From NCBI GenBank assembly GCA_945957555.1, contig CAMFLX010000003.1, positions 56,446-120,445 of the forward strand: a DNA stretch of 64,000 nt, in the 5' to 3' direction. The notes beneath the pieces were generated by a model that ran no database searches, was not told where the DNA came from, and was given only the letters and a program-made list of their open reading frames with translations. This DNA comes from an uncultured Cytophagales bacterium (GTDB lineage: Bacteria; Bacteroidota; Bacteroidia; Cytophagales; UBA9547). This document shows positions 1-8,185 of this stretch, piece by piece. The translations under genes were made by a program, and so were the position numbers. Each line of letters opens with the position of its first letter. Position 1 is the stretch's first letter.

Positions 1-2
1 TA

Positions 3-1112
3 AAAGATGCAGCACAAACTGCCAAAACTTGGACCAATGTACGTAAAGCAGGTCTCTACAGGGTAGTAGTAAAAGCAAGTGGATGTACTAATACGCAGGA
101 TGACGTAACCATCACTTCTAACCTGCCAACTCCTGAGGACGGATGTGCTAAAACAGCAGGTGGGTCTCAAACCATATCCATAGTAAATCCTGGTCTAAGT
201 ACAGGACCTTATGATTGGTATACTGCTCCCACATCTGGCACTAAAGTCGGTACAGGTACTTCTATCAGCGTGAGCCCAAGTACAACCACAACCTATTATG
301 TGCAAGATGCCAGCGCGATCTCAGGCAGTGTGGGGCCAAAAACAGCATTTGCAAGTTCGCAGAACTGGGGTATCAATACTGGAAATCAATTGAAGTTTAC
401 TATTGGTAATACGATTAATATTTCTTCTTTTAAATTATTGGCAGACTATTATGCATCCTCAGGTACGATTACTGTTGAAGTTTTGGACGAGAGTGGCAAT
501 GCCCTGAATCCTGTTCAGAAATTCACTTCCAATACCTTGAGCTTTGCAGCCAACTCTACAGGTGCGCAGTTGGTACCTGTGAGCTTCAGTAACTTTACCA
601 TCAACAAATCTTGGGGTACCAATTTAAGATTGAGGATTTCTGAAAAGAGTTCTGCACTGAATCTCAACCCATATTGGAATGATGCAGGTGCTACTTACCC
701 TTACAACTCTACGCCAAGTGGCATCTTTACCATAACAGGTACAGTTGGTGGTAATGGCGATGCAAATGATTATATGTATTTCTACGATATCCAGTTCAAT
801 TCTGGTGCTGTTTGCAGCAGATTGCCAGTACTGGCGAAGATCGATCCTAACTGTATACTTACCGATGTAGAAGAACATACGTTACTTGAAAACATTCATA
901 TCTTCCCAAATCCAAGTACAGGAACTTTTATGTTGGAAATGAAGGAGGTGGCAGATAAGATTTATGTCACAGATCTGTTTGGTCACAAGGTCTTGGAAAG
1001 TTCTAATTTCCAGAATGGCGTCTTAGATCTTAATACAAACAAAGGAGGCGTTTATATTCTCCAAATAGAGAAGGATAATAATCGCAGTACTTATAAATTG
1101 GTAAAAGAATAG
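3..1112 (+). CDS. T9SS-secreted surface protein, C-terminal part (5' end outside window)
   Basis: The reading frame is open from the left edge, so the annotated ATG-like start at 270 is internal and this is the tail of a larger protein. Upstream residues show an Ig-like repeat of the kind common in Bacteroidota adhesins (a 'YDWYTAPTSG...VGTG' stretch ending in 'TTTYYV'). A beta-rich domain of about 150 residues follows. The last 75 residues form a type A T9SS sorting domain: 'IFPNPSTGTF', then a 'LFGHKV' strand, then 'GVYILQIE' and a basic end. Such domains direct export by the type IX system and cleavage or anchoring at the cell surface. The passenger function (adhesin, enzyme or other) cannot be told from this fragment. 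A terminator follows. Confidence 0.85.
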   Translation, partial: KDAAQTAKTWTNVRKAGLYRVVVKASGCTNTQDDVTITSNLPTPEDGCAKTAGGSQTISIVNPGLSTGPYDWYTAPTSGTKVGTGTSISVSPSTTTTYYVQDASAISGSVGPKTAFASSQNWGINTGNQLKFTIGNTINISSFKLLADYYASSGTITVEVLDESGNALNPVQKFTSNTLSFAANSTGAQLVPVSFSNFTINKSWGTNLRLRISEKSSALNLNPYWNDAGATYPYNSTPSGIFTITGTVGGNGDANDYMYFYDIQFNSGAVCSRLPVLAKIDPNCILTDVEEHTLLENIHIFPNPSTGTFMLEMKEVADKIYVTDLFGHKVLESSNFQNGVLDLNTNKGGVYILQIEKDNNRSTYKLVKE

Positions 1113-1139
1113 TTTTCCTTTTTTAATAGATAAATCAAG

Positions 1140-1172
1140 GGTCTTGTTTCTGAAAAGAGACAAGACCTTTTT
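1140..1172 (+). terminator. Rho-independent terminator after the T9SS gene
   Basis: The 8-bp stem GGTCTTGT/ACAAGACC has a 12-nt loop and runs directly into five T residues, 28 bp after the stop codon. Confidence 0.8.
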
Positions 1173-1271
1173 GTTGAGTATGGGTCAAACTTAAAAAATA
1201 ATTTCAAAGCCATTAAACCTTTGAAAGAATGGACTGTCTAAGAGACTAGAAACATTTAAACAAAGAAAAAC

Positions 1272-1670
1272 ATGAAAAAGGTAATCTTCTTATGGATCAG
1301 TTTTATGACAATACTGAGCTTTGCACAAAGCGCAGATAAGGTAGCAAAAACCCCAGAGCAAAAAGCAGCGCATCATTCTGAGATGTTAACCAAAAAGCTT
1401 TCGCTGAGCCCCGAGCAAAAACAGAGCGTCTATACGCTCATTCTTGATAGGGTTAATAAAGCTAATGCAGTAAGGGCAAAATACACCACTGGTGACAAAA
1501 AGGGTATGCACAAAGAGTTGAAACCGATAATTGACGATTTCAACACCAAGATCAAAGCAATCCTTACGCCAGATCAAGTTACCAAATGGGAGCAGTTTAA
1601 AGCCGAAAAGAAAGCAAAAAGAAAAGAGGCCAAAGAAGCCGCTGCCACAGATGATGGTATCGACAATTAA
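1272..1670 (+). CDS. Spy/CpxP-like small periplasmic protein
   Basis: This 132-residue protein begins with a signal peptide (MKKVIFLWISFMTILSFAQS). The mature part is highly charged and helical. It carries two segments that resemble the LTxxQ motifs of Spy/CpxP proteins: 'LSLSPEQKQ' near residue 45 and 'LTPDQVTKW' near residue 97. Its C-terminus is Lys/Glu/Ala-rich. Spy and CpxP are periplasmic chaperones or stress sensors in proteobacteria. Bacteroidota encode many short relatives whose function is not established, so the call is family-level only. It is a single-gene unit with its own terminator. Confidence 0.7.
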   Translation: MKKVIFLWISFMTILSFAQSADKVAKTPEQKAAHHSEMLTKKLSLSPEQKQSVYTLILDRVNKANAVRAKYTTGDKKGMHKELKPIIDDFNTKIKAILTPDQVTKWEQFKAEKKAKRKEAKEAAATDDGIDN

Positions 1671-1691
1671 AGATAAGAGTTCGGTGATTTG

Positions 1692-1720
1692 AAAGGGCTT
1701 CTCAATTGATTAGCCCTTTT
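1692..1720 (+). terminator. Terminator after the Spy-like gene
   Basis: The 8-bp stem AAAGGGCT/AGCCCTTT has a 12-nt loop and is followed by T-rich sequence. Confidence 0.7.
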
Positions 1721-1954
1721 GAGTTTTAGTGAATCAGAAAATTTTCCTCATTAATTTATATAATCTAGAATACAATTTTGATCTGTTTCGATTCCCACGT
1801 ATTTTTCTTAAAACTTTTAAGATAAGATTGTTCACAATATCGAAGCCAAAAACATAACCTACTATTCACAGGTTGTTACCTTACAATATTCATTTTTTAT
1901 AATATATTTATGGAAATTATGTCAAAGTCAATCTTAATACAAAATTGCAGGAGT

Positions 1955-4900
1955 ATGAAGAAAATATTCATCAGTATCATATTACTATTCTATTCGGGAA
2001 TCATAGCACAAAACAAAATGACTGAAAAACACAAAGCGCAGTGGGACAGCATGCAAACCGCCTATAACAGCGGTTTTATTGAAGATGCCCTGAAAATCAC
2101 TGAGAAAATAATTACTCAAACTAAAGCCGAAGCCAATACCCCAGAATACATCAAAGCTGTTATTCACAAGATTAATTTTATCAAACAAAAAGAAGAAGAA
2201 GCAACAGTAGTTGCGATCAAGTTTGTGGAAAAAGAAGCAGAAACGGCTACGTTTCCTGCTAAAAACCTCCTAAATTATTTAGAGGCCAGTCTCTATGATG
2301 AATACTACGACAACAATAGATGGGAAATTAATCAAAGAACTGCTTTAGATGCCGAAAAGCAGGGTAGTGATATAGCTACGTGGACCACCGATCTTTTCTT
2401 TGCTAAGACCAAAAGTCTCTACATGGCTTCTCTTAACAATGAAGTAGAACTTCAGAAGATCAAGGTAGATGCTTTTGACGCCATCATCATCAAAAAAGAT
2501 GGAAGGGCCTTGAGACCTACACTGTATGATTTTTTGGCTTTTGAAGTATTCAACTACTATAACAATACTTATGAAAGAGACCTTACCGTTACGGAAAAGT
2601 TTGTACTCAAAGACGATGCATACTTTGGCGATGTAGATGCATTTATCCAGATCAAACCAACAGAGAACTATGATAAATCTGCCAAATTCAGTGCCTTTTT
2701 AGTGCTCCAAAAGATTTTAGCTTTCAGAAAACAACAAGGAAGCGTAGCACCTCTGGTAGATGCAGACCTGATCAGGCTGGATTTTGTAAACAAAAACTTT
2801 TTGGACAAGAGAAAGAAGGACCTCTATTATAAAGCTCTCGTGGCGCTAGAGAAAAAATACATCAGCGACAGTATGTCTACAGAGGCTGGGTATAAAATCG
2901 CTGAATACTATGAATCACTCGGCAATAGCTTTGATGCCCACAAAGACACTACGCAGAGATGGCTGTTAAAAACAGCCTTAGAAAAGGCACAAGAAGTACT
3001 CAACCGATTCCCCGATTCACGTGGCGCGGCACTCTGCGGTAAACTGATGGAGCGGATCAAAAGAGAGGAGTTGAGTTTTGAAGGCGAGGAGATCATCAGT
3101 TCAGACAAGGCTTTTAAACTTTTAGCCAAGTATCGGAACTTAGGAGATTTGGAGTTCAAGTTTTACAAAATAACGCATGATGTCCTTAAAAAAATGGGCA
3201 AGAGAGATTATGACTACGATGACAAAAAGCACCCTCTCAAAAAGTACTACACTGAGGTTTCGAAGAGCAAACCCGTTGCGAGTAAATCTATTTCTTTGCC
3301 ACAAACTGGCGACTATCAAAGCCACAGTGTAGAGATTCCGTACGATGCCCTGCACAATGGTATCTATATCATGTATGTTGGCAAAAAGGGATTTACGGAT
3401 AAAAACATTTTGGTACACGAAGTCCTTCAAGTTTCGAGACTCAGTTATTTGGAAAACGCAGTGGCTGGCCAAAAAGAAATATATGTGTTAGATAATCAAA
3501 CAGGTGCTACCATAGCAGGAGCAAAAGTCGAAGTTTGGAAACAGTACTACGATTATCACAAAAGCAAAGAGGTCTCTACTCGGATCACCAATAAGGTAAG
3601 CGACGTTCAAGGCAAAATATTGGTTTCAGGTTTTAAAGATGAATACTACGGCTCTTATCATGTTAATATAGGAACGAAGACGGATTCCTTATTTAACGAT
3701 CTTCCTTTTAGGTATAACGAACAAATCAACATGCCATACCCTGAAACGGAAGAAGTTGTTACGCAGAAGCAGATCAAAATCCTTACGGATAGAGCCATCT
3801 ACAGACCGGGACAAACTGTTTATTACAAAATCATAGCCTATTCATCACTTAAAAACAAAGCACAAGTTATTCCTAACTTGGCGTCAAGCATTGTGCTACG
3901 TGATGTAAACTATAAAGAGGTTGCCACACAAGACTTTACCACCAATGCCTTTGGTTCCGCGAATGGTTCATTTACCCTGCCCAGTTCTGGGCTTACGGGC
4001 AATCATACCTTGCAGATCAATACCACTGGTGGCGTCTACGGTTCGGCGAGTATCAATGTAGAAGAATACAAACGTCCGAAATTTGAGGTAAGGTTTGATC
4101 CCGTAGTCAGTTCTTATAAGTTAAATGAAGAAGTAACTGTAACGGTAGACGCTCAGTCCTATGCTGGAGCAGCCATAGACGGTGCACAAGTGAGTTACAA
4201 AGTAAATAGAACCTACAGATACCCCATGTCTTGGTATAGGTACTGTTATTGGTTACCTACACCCAAAAGCACACAAATCACCTTTGGGGAAGCCAAAACC
4301 GATGCCACAGGTAAAGGAAAGATCATCTTTAAGGCACTACCAGACGAAGAGGCCTACCAAAAAGACAAAGCCATTTTTACGTACGAAATCATTGCCGATG
4401 TTACAGACATCAACGGAGAAACACATAGCAGTACTACCTATGTAAATGTAGGTGCTGTAGGCTTTGAAATTACAAACAGTATCGCAGACCCTGTCGTATT
4501 GGAGCAAAAAACCAGCATCAGTCTAAGCATCCAAAATCTCAATGGGAGTCCCATCAAAAACACTACCCATGTAGAAATCTTCAAACTTGTAGATCTTCAG
4601 AAATACCTGAAGCCGCGCTATTGGGAAAGACCTTCACAGTTCTTGATGAGCAAAGCACAGCACGATGCACTCTTTAATGATGAGATCTATGATGCAGAAG
4701 ACGAGATCTCGAAGTTTCCTGTTAAAGCATCGGTCTATAAAAATACCTTTACTAACGATGGTTTGATAAGTATTCTTTCAGAAGCTTACCAAAACTGGGA
4801 AACAGGAGCCTACTTCATGCAAGTAAAAAGTACTAGCGAAGCTGGTGAGGCAGTTGAGGAAAAGATATACTTCAAGATCGCCTCAAAACAAAAATCATCG

Positions 4901-7900
4901 GTTGACTGGAGTACTTTGGCATCTATAGAAATAGACAAAACCAGTTTGGTGCCTCATGATAAGTTTAATGTGAGCTTCAAATTCGAAGAAAAAAACCTGA
5001 AGCTCTTTTATCAATTTGCAGGCGAGCATCAAAAGATCAACCAATGGATGGATGGCAAAAACGTCAAAGCACTCACCTATACTGCTACAGAGCCTGGCAG
5101 TGTAGCAGTAGCGATTACCTATGTCTGGAAAAACAGAACCTATAGCAAATCTCAAAGTGCATATATAGACGATGTAGAAAAGAGGCTGAACATCAAGTTC
5201 GAAACCTTCCGCGATAAGTTGCTTCCCGGCCAAAAAGAAACATGGAAACTCAAGATAGATGGTTACAAATCTCAAAAGGTTCAACCTGAGTTTTTGGCCT
5301 TGCTGTACGATGCCTCTTTGGATCAGTTTGCGACTAACAGCCTTTACTTGAGTTATACCAATTATTGGAACAGGCTCAACATTGCCGATGTGGGCGCTAT
5401 TACCTCTATCAATTACGAAGATAGCTACAGTTTTACCGCAAACGACATTGTGGTAGACCCCAAAGAATACGACAGCTGGAAATATCCTTTGGAAAGATAC
5501 AATCGCTACGGTTATGCTGTAGGAGGAATGGCCGCACCAATGAAGTCTGCCATGAGAAAAGGGGATATGGAAGACAAGAAGATGAAAGAGTCCGGAACTT
5601 ATGACTTTGATCGAAATGAATCTCCAGAAATGGAGGCCGCTGCTCCTATGGAACAAGAAGAGGTAGTGGTGGGCTTTGCGGCACCAAAGAAAGAAGAAAA
5701 AACATCCACCACTATCACATCCAAAGAAACCAAAGAAGAACCGCAAATCCGTAAAAACTTCCAAGAGACTGCATTTTTCTACCCAAGTCTCAGTACTGAT
5801 AGTACAGGTTCAGTATCCATCAGCTTTACCATCCCAGAAGCCTTAACACGCTGGCGCATGATGGGTATGGCACATACCAAAGACATGAAGCTGGGTTTCA
5901 TAGAAAATCAGTTGGTGACGCAGAAGGATCTCATGGTAAGTCCTAACGTACCCAGATTCTTTAGAGAGGGAGATGTGATGACGATCCAAGCCAAGGTCAA
6001 TAACCTTACCGACAAAGAACTGAGTGCTGCTACCAAGATAGAATTCTTCAATGCGCTTACGATGCAGCCGATCAATACCACCTTGCTGGTTGATAAAGAT
6101 GAGGCCAAAACACTTAAGATTTCGGCCAAACAAAGTGCAATGGCGGAGTGGAGGGTGAAAATTCCAGAAGGCATTGAGGCCATTACCTTTAGAATCTTTG
6201 CAAGTAGCGACACCCACAGCGATGCCGAAGAGAACACAGTAGTGGTGCTTTCCAATAAAATGCTCGTAACAGAGACCATGCCAATAGCTGTAAACGCTGG
6301 TGAGACCAAATCCTTCAAGTTTGAAAAACTACTCACCAGTACTTCCAATACTTTAAGGAACCATAGGCTCACCTTTGAATATACCAGCAACCCAGCTTGG
6401 TATGCGGTACAGGCCTTGCCATATCTCATGGAATATCCTTATGAGTGCGCAGAGCAAACCTTTAGCAGGTTCTATGCAAATGACTTGGCAAGCTACATTA
6501 GCAACCAACACCCCAAAATCAAAGAAGTATTTGACAATTGGAAAAAGTTAGACAGTAAGGCACTACTTTCTAATCTAGAGAAAAACCAAGAGCTCAAAAA
6601 CATTATGATCGAAGAAACACCATGGTTACGCGACGCGACTGATGAAACAGAAGCCAAGAAACGCATCGCCTTGCTTTTTGATGTAAACAAGATGAGTTAC
6701 GAAAGGAATGCTGCGCTGCAAAAACTTCAGAAAATGCAGTTAGGTTCTGGCGCTTTCCCTTGGTTTTCAGGTATGTACCCAGACCGCTACATTACACAGC
6801 ACATCGTGGCAGGGATAGGTCACTTGTACAAGATCAAGAACGAGATCACCGATGTAGAATCAGAGATCGTCAAAAACGCAATTGGCTACTTAGACAAGGA
6901 ATTGGTCAATGACTTGGAAGAAATCAAAAGGTTGGTTGCTCAAAAGAAAACCACCCTTGAAGAGAATCATTTGGGCTATTCACAGATTCATTATTTGTAT
7001 GCAAGAACCTTTTTTAATTTAGAGATGAATTCTCAAACCAAAGAAGCTTATACCTATTTCTTGGGTCAAGCCGAAAAATACTGGTTGAGCAACAACCGCT
7101 TTTCTCAAGGAATGGTGGCAATCGCATTGTTTAGAAACAAGAAGGTTGAAGCCGCTCAAAAAATCGTGAAATCCATCAGCCAATACGCACTTGAAAACGA
7201 AGAAATGGGTATGTATTGGAAAGAAAACTATGGATACTACTGGTATCAAGCGCCTATAGAGAGCCAAGCCATGATGATCGAGATGTACGCCGAAGTCACC
7301 AACGACACCAAAGCAGTAGATAAACTCAAGCTTTGGTTGCTGAAACAGAAGCAGACGACGCGCTGGTCAACCACCAAGGCCACATCAGAAGCCTGCTATG
7401 CTTTGCTGATGAAAGGCACTGATTTCCTTTCTGAAAACGCCAAGCCGATCATCAAGCTGGGTACGCAAGAATTGAAACTTACCGAGTCTAATACCGAGGC
7501 AGGTACGGGTTATTTCAAGACTGCCTTTGAAGGTAAGGACATCAAAAAGGATATGGGGCAAGTTTCAGTGACTAATACCAGCAAGATCGCCAACTGGGGT
7601 GCGATGTATTGGCAGTATTTTGAAAACATGGACAAAATAACGCAAGCCAATACTTCCCTTACGATCGACAAACAATTGTTCATTCACCAAAGAACGGACA
7701 AAGGCGATCAATTGCTGGCCATAGACCAAAATAATCTGAAGATTGGCGATTTGCTTACGGTACGTATCGTCATTAAAACAGATAGAAACTTGGAATATGT
7801 ACACTTAAAAGACATGCGTTCTGCAGGGTTTGAGCCCACCAACGTACTTTCAGGCTATCGCTGGAAAAACGGCTTGGGTTACTACGAAAGCACAAGAGAT

Positions 7901-8071
7901 GCCTCTACCAACTTCTTTGTAAGTTATTTGTCAAAAGGTACTTATGTGTTTGAATATGACTTGAGGGTTTCTCATAAAGGAGAATTCTCCAATGGCATCA
8001 CCAGCATACAGTGTATGTACGCTCCAGAGTTCAGTAGTCATTCGGAAGGTCTAAGAGTGATGGTGAAATAG
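1955..8071 (+). CDS. Alpha-2-macroglobulin family protein with thioester motif
   Basis: This is a very large secreted protein of the bacterial alpha-2-macroglobulin (A2M) family, thought to trap or inhibit proteases in the periplasm. I place the start at the ATG at 1955 because 'MKKIFISIILLFYSGIIAQ' is a typical signal peptide; the longer ORF from 1910 adds 15 residues before it. An N-terminal helical region of about 400 residues comes first. An MG2-like macroglobulin domain follows ('DRAIYRPGQTVYYK', near residue 610), then more beta domains. The A2M domain ('ALTRWRMMGMAHT') is near residue 1300. The thioester motif CAEQ within 'EYPYECAEQTFSR' is near residue 1498, where the family has CxEQ, so the reactive thioester is probably intact. 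An alpha-alpha toroid and receptor-like domain follow. No penicillin-binding protein 1C gene lies beside it. About 2,040 residues is usual for Bacteroidota members. Confidence 0.9.
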   Translation: MKKIFISIILLFYSGIIAQNKMTEKHKAQWDSMQTAYNSGFIEDALKITEKIITQTKAEANTPEYIKAVIHKINFIKQKEEEATVVAIKFVEKEAETATFPAKNLLNYLEASLYDEYYDNNRWEINQRTALDAEKQGSDIATWTTDLFFAKTKSLYMASLNNEVELQKIKVDAFDAIIIKKDGRALRPTLYDFLAFEVFNYYNNTYERDLTVTEKFVLKDDAYFGDVDAFIQIKPTENYDKSAKFSAFLVLQKILAFRKQQGSVAPLVDADLIRLDFVNKNFLDKRKKDLYYKALVALEKKYISDSMSTEAGYKIAEYYESLGNSFDAHKDTTQRWLLKTALEKAQEVLNRFPDSRGAALCGKLMERIKREELSFEGEEIISSDKAFKLLAKYRNLGDLEFKFYKITHDVLKKMGKRDYDYDDKKHPLKKYYTEVSKSKPVASKSISLPQTGDYQSHSVEIPYDALHNGIYIMYVGKKGFTDKNILVHEVLQVSRLSYLENAVAGQKEIYVLDNQTGATIAGAKVEVWKQYYDYHKSKEVSTRITNKVSDVQGKILVSGFKDEYYGSYHVNIGTKTDSLFNDLPFRYNEQINMPYPETEEVVTQKQIKILTDRAIYRPGQTVYYKIIAYSSLKNKAQVIPNLASSIVLRDVNYKEVATQDFTTNAFGSANGSFTLPSSGLTGNHTLQINTTGGVYGSASINVEEYKRPKFEVRFDPVVSSYKLNEEVTVTVDAQSYAGAAIDGAQVSYKVNRTYRYPMSWYRYCYWLPTPKSTQITFGEAKTDATGKGKIIFKALPDEEAYQKDKAIFTYEIIADVTDINGETHSSTTYVNVGAVGFEITNSIADPVVLEQKTSISLSIQNLNGSPIKNTTHVEIFKLVDLQKYLKPRYWERPSQFLMSKAQHDALFNDEIYDAEDEISKFPVKASVYKNTFTNDGLISILSEAYQNWETGAYFMQVKSTSEAGEAVEEKIYFKIASKQKSSVDWSTLASIEIDKTSLVPHDKFNVSFKFEEKNLKLFYQFAGEHQKINQWMDGKNVKALTYTATEPGSVAVAITYVWKNRTYSKSQSAYIDDVEKRLNIKFETFRDKLLPGQKETWKLKIDGYKSQKVQPEFLALLYDASLDQFATNSLYLSYTNYWNRLNIADVGAITSINYEDSYSFTANDIVVDPKEYDSWKYPLERYNRYGYAVGGMAAPMKSAMRKGDMEDKKMKESGTYDFDRNESPEMEAAAPMEQEEVVVGFAAPKKEEKTSTTITSKETKEEPQIRKNFQETAFFYPSLSTDSTGSVSISFTIPEALTRWRMMGMAHTKDMKLGFIENQLVTQKDLMVSPNVPRFFREGDVMTIQAKVNNLTDKELSAATKIEFFNALTMQPINTTLLVDKDEAKTLKISAKQSAMAEWRVKIPEGIEAITFRIFASSDTHSDAEENTVVVLSNKMLVTETMPIAVNAGETKSFKFEKLLTSTSNTLRNHRLTFEYTSNPAWYAVQALPYLMEYPYECAEQTFSRFYANDLASYISNQHPKIKEVFDNWKKLDSKALLSNLEKNQELKNIMIEETPWLRDATDETEAKKRIALLFDVNKMSYERNAALQKLQKMQLGSGAFPWFSGMYPDRYITQHIVAGIGHLYKIKNEITDVESEIVKNAIGYLDKELVNDLEEIKRLVAQKKTTLEENHLGYSQIHYLYARTFFNLEMNSQTKEAYTYFLGQAEKYWLSNNRFSQGMVAIALFRNKKVEAAQKIVKSISQYALENEEMGMYWKENYGYYWYQAPIESQAMMIEMYAEVTNDTKAVDKLKLWLLKQKQTTRWSTTKATSEACYALLMKGTDFLSENAKPIIKLGTQELKLTESNTEAGTGYFKTAFEGKDIKKDMGQVSVTNTSKIANWGAMYWQYFENMDKITQANTSLTIDKQLFIHQRTDKGDQLLAIDQNNLKIGDLLTVRIVIKTDRNLEYVHLKDMRSAGFEPTNVLSGYRWKNGLGYYESTRDASTNFFVSYLSKGTYVFEYDLRVSHKGEFSNGITSIQCMYAPEFSSHSEGLRVMVK

Positions 8072-8095
8072 GAACATAGAACATAAGATTTTAAC

Positions 8096-8135
8096 AAAAA
8101 AGCTCCTGTTGTAAGATTGCAACAGGAGCTTTTTC
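8096..8135. terminator. Bidirectional terminator between convergent genes
   Basis: The perfect 11-bp stem AGCTCCTGTTG/CAACAGGAGCT is flanked by an A run on the left and a T run on the right. It can therefore end transcription of both the A2M gene and the minus-strand T9SS gene. Confidence 0.85.
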
Positions 8136-8185
8136 TTTATGAATTATTTATAGTAATCAGCAAGTATACAGTACTTAATGATTGA

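Noticed and set aside
3140-3472. 110-aa antisense ORF
   Set aside because: Opposite the conserved alpha-2-macroglobulin reading frame, with no start region or motif.
4895-5764. 289-aa antisense ORF inside the alpha-2-macroglobulin gene
   Set aside because: It is the shadow of a strongly supported gene; Cys/Phe/His-rich composition is typical of reverse-frame translation.
5843-6429. Two more antisense ORFs inside the alpha-2-macroglobulin gene
   Set aside because: They overlap each other in different frames and lie opposite the conserved A2M domain.
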